From the NCBI GenBank assembly GCA_965199805.1, contig CBDATO010000001.1, forward strand, positions 1,302,001 through 1,366,000: a DNA stretch of 64,000 nucleotides, written 5' to 3'. A program made the position numbers and the translations under genes. This DNA comes from DATAZK01 sp965199805. Its GTDB lineage: Bacteria > Actinomycetota > Actinomycetes > Frankiales > Frankiaceae. The notes beneath the pieces were generated by a model. The model did not search any database, was not told the DNA's origin, and was given only the letters and a program-made list of their open reading frames with translations. Below, piece by piece: positions 61,624 through 64,000 of the stretch; the first letter of the stretch is position 1; every line of letters begins with the position of its first letter.

Positions 61624-61860
61624 CTAGGACCGTCGGCGATGGCGAGTAACCAGCACGCCGACAAGGAAGCCCAACGCTGCCGAGACAAGTAGCGCAAGCC
61701 ACAGCCACGTTGTCACCTGCGGTCCGATGAATCGGATCCGGGTCTTGCCGCCGTTTTCGGCGATGAAAACGATCGCCACGATGGCGATGACTGCACCGAT
61801 TGCTTGCTGTGCTGACGGTCGCCACTTCTGATGTTGCTGTTCGGTGTTCGGGTTTGACAT
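61624..61860 (-). CDS. LapA-domain membrane protein (DUF1049)
   Basis: The 78-residue protein has two transmembrane helices (QAIGAVIAIVAIVFIAENGG; WLWLALLVSAALGFLVGVLV) separated by KTRIRFIGPQV and ends in a basic tail (TRHRRRS). This is the LapA/YciS-like pattern. In other bacteria such proteins act with membrane or envelope assembly factors; the role here is unknown. Confidence 0.88.
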   Translation of the reverse strand: MSNPNTEQQHQKWRPSAQQAIGAVIAIVAIVFIAENGGKTRIRFIGPQVTTWLWLALLVSAALGFLVGVLVTRHRRRS

Positions 61861-62125
61861 CTTCCCGATCTACCACGAGAGCGCTCCATAGCCTCTCAGG
61901 CACGACGTCCCTCGTCCCCGCCGGCGAGGCATGCACGTTCGACCGGACTGAACCCGGGCCTGCGCGTCTCACAACGGTCAGCCGGCGCAGACCGCGCACT
62001 GGCTCGAACTCGTTCGTCGTCGAAGGCGGCCCCATCGGGCCGGCCAACCGGTGGTGGAATCACCCGAAAGTGTCATGCTGCGCCGACCTTCTTGTTGTTG
62101 AAGGCAAGCCGCCGATGTGCACGGC

Positions 62126-64000
62126 GTGAATGACCTGGCGACCGCGACTCACTCAACGGCTTCGCACCCGACGACCACGTCGCACGGGCGCAACCGACGG
62201 CGTACTGCCGGAACCGCCGCGGCGGCCGCAGCGACGATGCTTTCCGCCGGTCTGATCCTTGCTCCGGCAGCGAGCGCGGTCTCGCCGCTGACGGCAACAG
62301 GGACGTCCGTGACAACCGTCGCGACCGGCTCCACTACGGTGCTCCCCGGCTACTCGCTGGCGGGCGCCGCTTCGAGTGACGTTCTGCAGGTCACGCTATC
62401 CACCGACACCGGCAGCCTGACACTGCCGACCACGACGGGCCTCACCCTTGCCTACGGCTACTCGTCGTTCAGCGCGTCGACGATCTCCTTCACCGGCAGC
62501 CAGGCCGACATCAACAATGACATTCCCAGTCTTCAGCTGGTCGCCGGCAGCAATGCCGGCAAGACGGCGACCGTCAGAATGCAGACGTTCACCCAGCAGC
62601 CGAACCTCACGTACTCGGCGCCGAACCAGCACTTCTACGAGTACGTGCCGGCGGCGAACATCACGTGGTCGGCGGCTGCCACCGCGGCCGCCCAGAAGAC
62701 GTACGGCGGGCTGCCGGGTTACATCGCCACCATCCCGACGAACGCCGTCAACAACTTCGTCGGCAGCAAGATCCAGGGCGCCCAGAACGTCTGGTTCGGT
62801 ACTCGGTCGTTCCTCAACGACCCGGCGTTCCCGGCTTACCCGCGGGTCTGGAAGTGGTACGCGGGTCCTTTGGCCAACCAGTTGGTCTCGGCCTGCTCCA
62901 GTGTGACCGGAACATGCTCGTTCTCGACCGGGACGAACGGGATGAACGGGAACAGCTACTCGCACTGGGCAAGCGGCGAGCCCAACAACTACCAGTACAG
63001 CGCGAGCACGGCCGGCTCTGGCGAGAACTCCGCGGTGACAAACTGGCAAGGCACGACCGGCGCCTGGAACGACCTTGCCGACAGCAACACCAGCGCCATC
63101 GCCGGCTACCTCGTCGAGTACGGCGATCTCGTGAACGGTTACACCACCGCGCCGGTTGGCTCCGCTCTGGTCAGCAACGCGATCACGATCACCGGTCCGC
63201 CCGACGCTCCGTCGGCGCCGAATGCCTCCCTGAGCGGGACGACCGCGACGGTCTCGTGGACGGCGCCGACGAACAGCGGCTACGGCACGGTCAGCGGCTA
63301 CACCGTGACGGCGAGCCCCGGTGGCGCGACGTGCACGCCGAGCCCGGCGACGGCGACCAGCTGCCAGATCGGTGGTCTCACCAAGGGCACCCCGTACACC
63401 TTCGCGGTGACGGCGACCAACGAGTTCGGCACCGGCGCTGCCGCCACCACCGCTGCTGTCACACCGCGCAGTGTCCCGGGGGCTCCGACCGCGACTGTCA
63501 GCGGTCACGGCAACGGCTCGCTGCAGCTGAGCATCATTCCGCCGGTCGACAACGGCGGCGCGACAATCACCCGCTACCAGGCGTCCACCGACGGTGGCAC
63601 CACCTGGAACACGCTCACCACCTCCGGCACCAGCCCCGTCACGGCCAGCATCTCCGGCCTCGTGAACGGGACTTCCTACCCCGTCATCGTGCGGGCGAGC
63701 AACAGCCAGGGCGACGGCGCCGCGAGTGCCGACGTGAACGGCACCCCGTCCACTGCGGCGTCCGCGCCGACCGGCGTGACCGTCACCCCGGGTGACAGTG
63801 AGGCCTCGGTGGCCTTCACGCCGCCCGCCTCGGACGGGGGAGAGCCGATCACCGGCTACACGGTGACTGCCAACCCGGGCGGCCTCACCGCCACCTGCGT
63901 CGGCAGCCCCTGCGTCGTCACCGGTCTCACCAACGGCACGGCGTACACGTTCACCGTGAAGGCGAACAATGCGAACGGGGCGTCGACGTCATCGGCCACC
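62126..64000 (+). CDS. Secreted C-type-lectin and fibronectin-III protein, C-terminus outside window
   Basis: From GTG 62126 the frame is open to the end of the window (625 codons). A Tat/Sec-like signal (GRNRRRTAGTAAAAAATMLS AGLILAPAASA) is followed by a beta-domain, then a C-type lectin fold (about 155-335) with YIATIPTNAVNNFV, WASGEPNN (EPN calcium/sugar motif) and GAWNDLAD (WND). At least three FN3 domains follow (SWTAPTNSGYGTVSGYTVTA; PPVDNGGATITRYQASTDGG; TPPASDGGEPITGYTVTANP). It is likely a surface or matrix adhesin binding glycans. Confidence 0.9.
   Translation, partial: MNDLATATHSTASHPTTTSHGRNRRRTAGTAAAAAATMLSAGLILAPAASAVSPLTATGTSVTTVATGSTTVLPGYSLAGAASSDVLQVTLSTDTGSLTLPTTTGLTLAYGYSSFSASTISFTGSQADINNDIPSLQLVAGSNAGKTATVRMQTFTQQPNLTYSAPNQHFYEYVPAANITWSAAATAAAQKTYGGLPGYIATIPTNAVNNFVGSKIQGAQNVWFGTRSFLNDPAFPAYPRVWKWYAGPLANQLVSACSSVTGTCSFSTGTNGMNGNSYSHWASGEPNNYQYSASTAGSGENSAVTNWQGTTGAWNDLADSNTSAIAGYLVEYGDLVNGYTTAPVGSALVSNAITITGPPDAPSAPNASLSGTTATVSWTAPTNSGYGTVSGYTVTASPGGATCTPSPATATSCQIGGLTKGTPYTFAVTATNEFGTGAAATTAAVTPRSVPGAPTATVSGHGNGSLQLSIIPPVDNGGATITRYQASTDGGTTWNTLTTSGTSPVTASISGLVNGTSYPVIVRASNSQGDGAASADVNGTPSTAASAPTGVTVTPGDSEASVAFTPPASDGGEPITGYTVTANPGGLTATCVGSPCVVTGLTNGTAYTFTVKANNANGASTSSAT

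Overview
The window is high-GC DNA with GTG starts, SD-led and leaderless genes, lipobox lipoproteins, ECF sigma factors and compact tyrosine integrases at tRNA genes. This points to a GC-rich actinomycete; the genus cannot be fixed from the sequence alone.

Region 1 (1-12534) is ordinary chromosome. It holds the start of an ABC-transporter ATPase, a penicillin-acylase-family lipoprotein, a protein with a C-terminal HTH, an amino-acid-type substrate-binding lipoprotein, a NarL/LuxR two-component pair, a D-Ala-D-Ala-ligase-like ATP-grasp protein, a TetR regulator divergent from an alpha/beta hydrolase across a clear dyad operator, a HerA/DUF853 ATPase, and a frameshifted rifampin ADP-ribosyltransferase (arr) next to tRNA-Lys(UUU).

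Region 2 (12564-24775) is an integrated element of about 12.2 kb bounded by a perfect 48-bp repeat of the tRNA-Lys 3' end. It encodes an integrase, a control region, a tightly overlapping early operon (HTH proteins, an unknown, a primase-polymerase, a RecA-like ATPase), an iteron-like cluster, small and large terminase subunits, two small unknowns, an HK97-type major capsid protein, and a Schlafen-AlbA_2 ATPase cargo gene. No portal, protease, tail or lysis gene is visible. The layout fits a capsid-forming phage satellite better than a full prophage.

Region 3 (24776 to about 55650) is an accessory island. It has a Ser/Thr kinase, a RibD-like deaminase, a VapB45/VapC45-type toxin-antitoxin pair, a second integrase and excisionase beside half of a tRNA-Ala, and an IS3 element that splits a gene with a 3-bp target duplication. 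Further on are an ECF41-type sigma factor with its AhpD-like partner, a decayed ISL3 transposase, a frameshifted diguanylate cyclase, an ArsR/AHSA1/reductase group, a truncated haemoglobin, an AlkA-type glycosylase, a sigma factor and a CsbD protein. A degenerate third copy of the tRNA-Lys att core at 55609-55652 suggests stepwise accretion at this tRNA.

Region 4 (about 55.7-64 kb) has a cold-shock-like protein, a secreted beta-propeller protein, a broken STAS gene, an intact GAF-GGDEF diguanylate cyclase, a broken EAL fragment, a LapA-like membrane protein, and a large secreted C-type-lectin/fibronectin-III protein that runs off the window.

Many genes to the right of 40 kb carry frameshifts or stops. 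This could be real decay or assembly error, and read-level data would decide.
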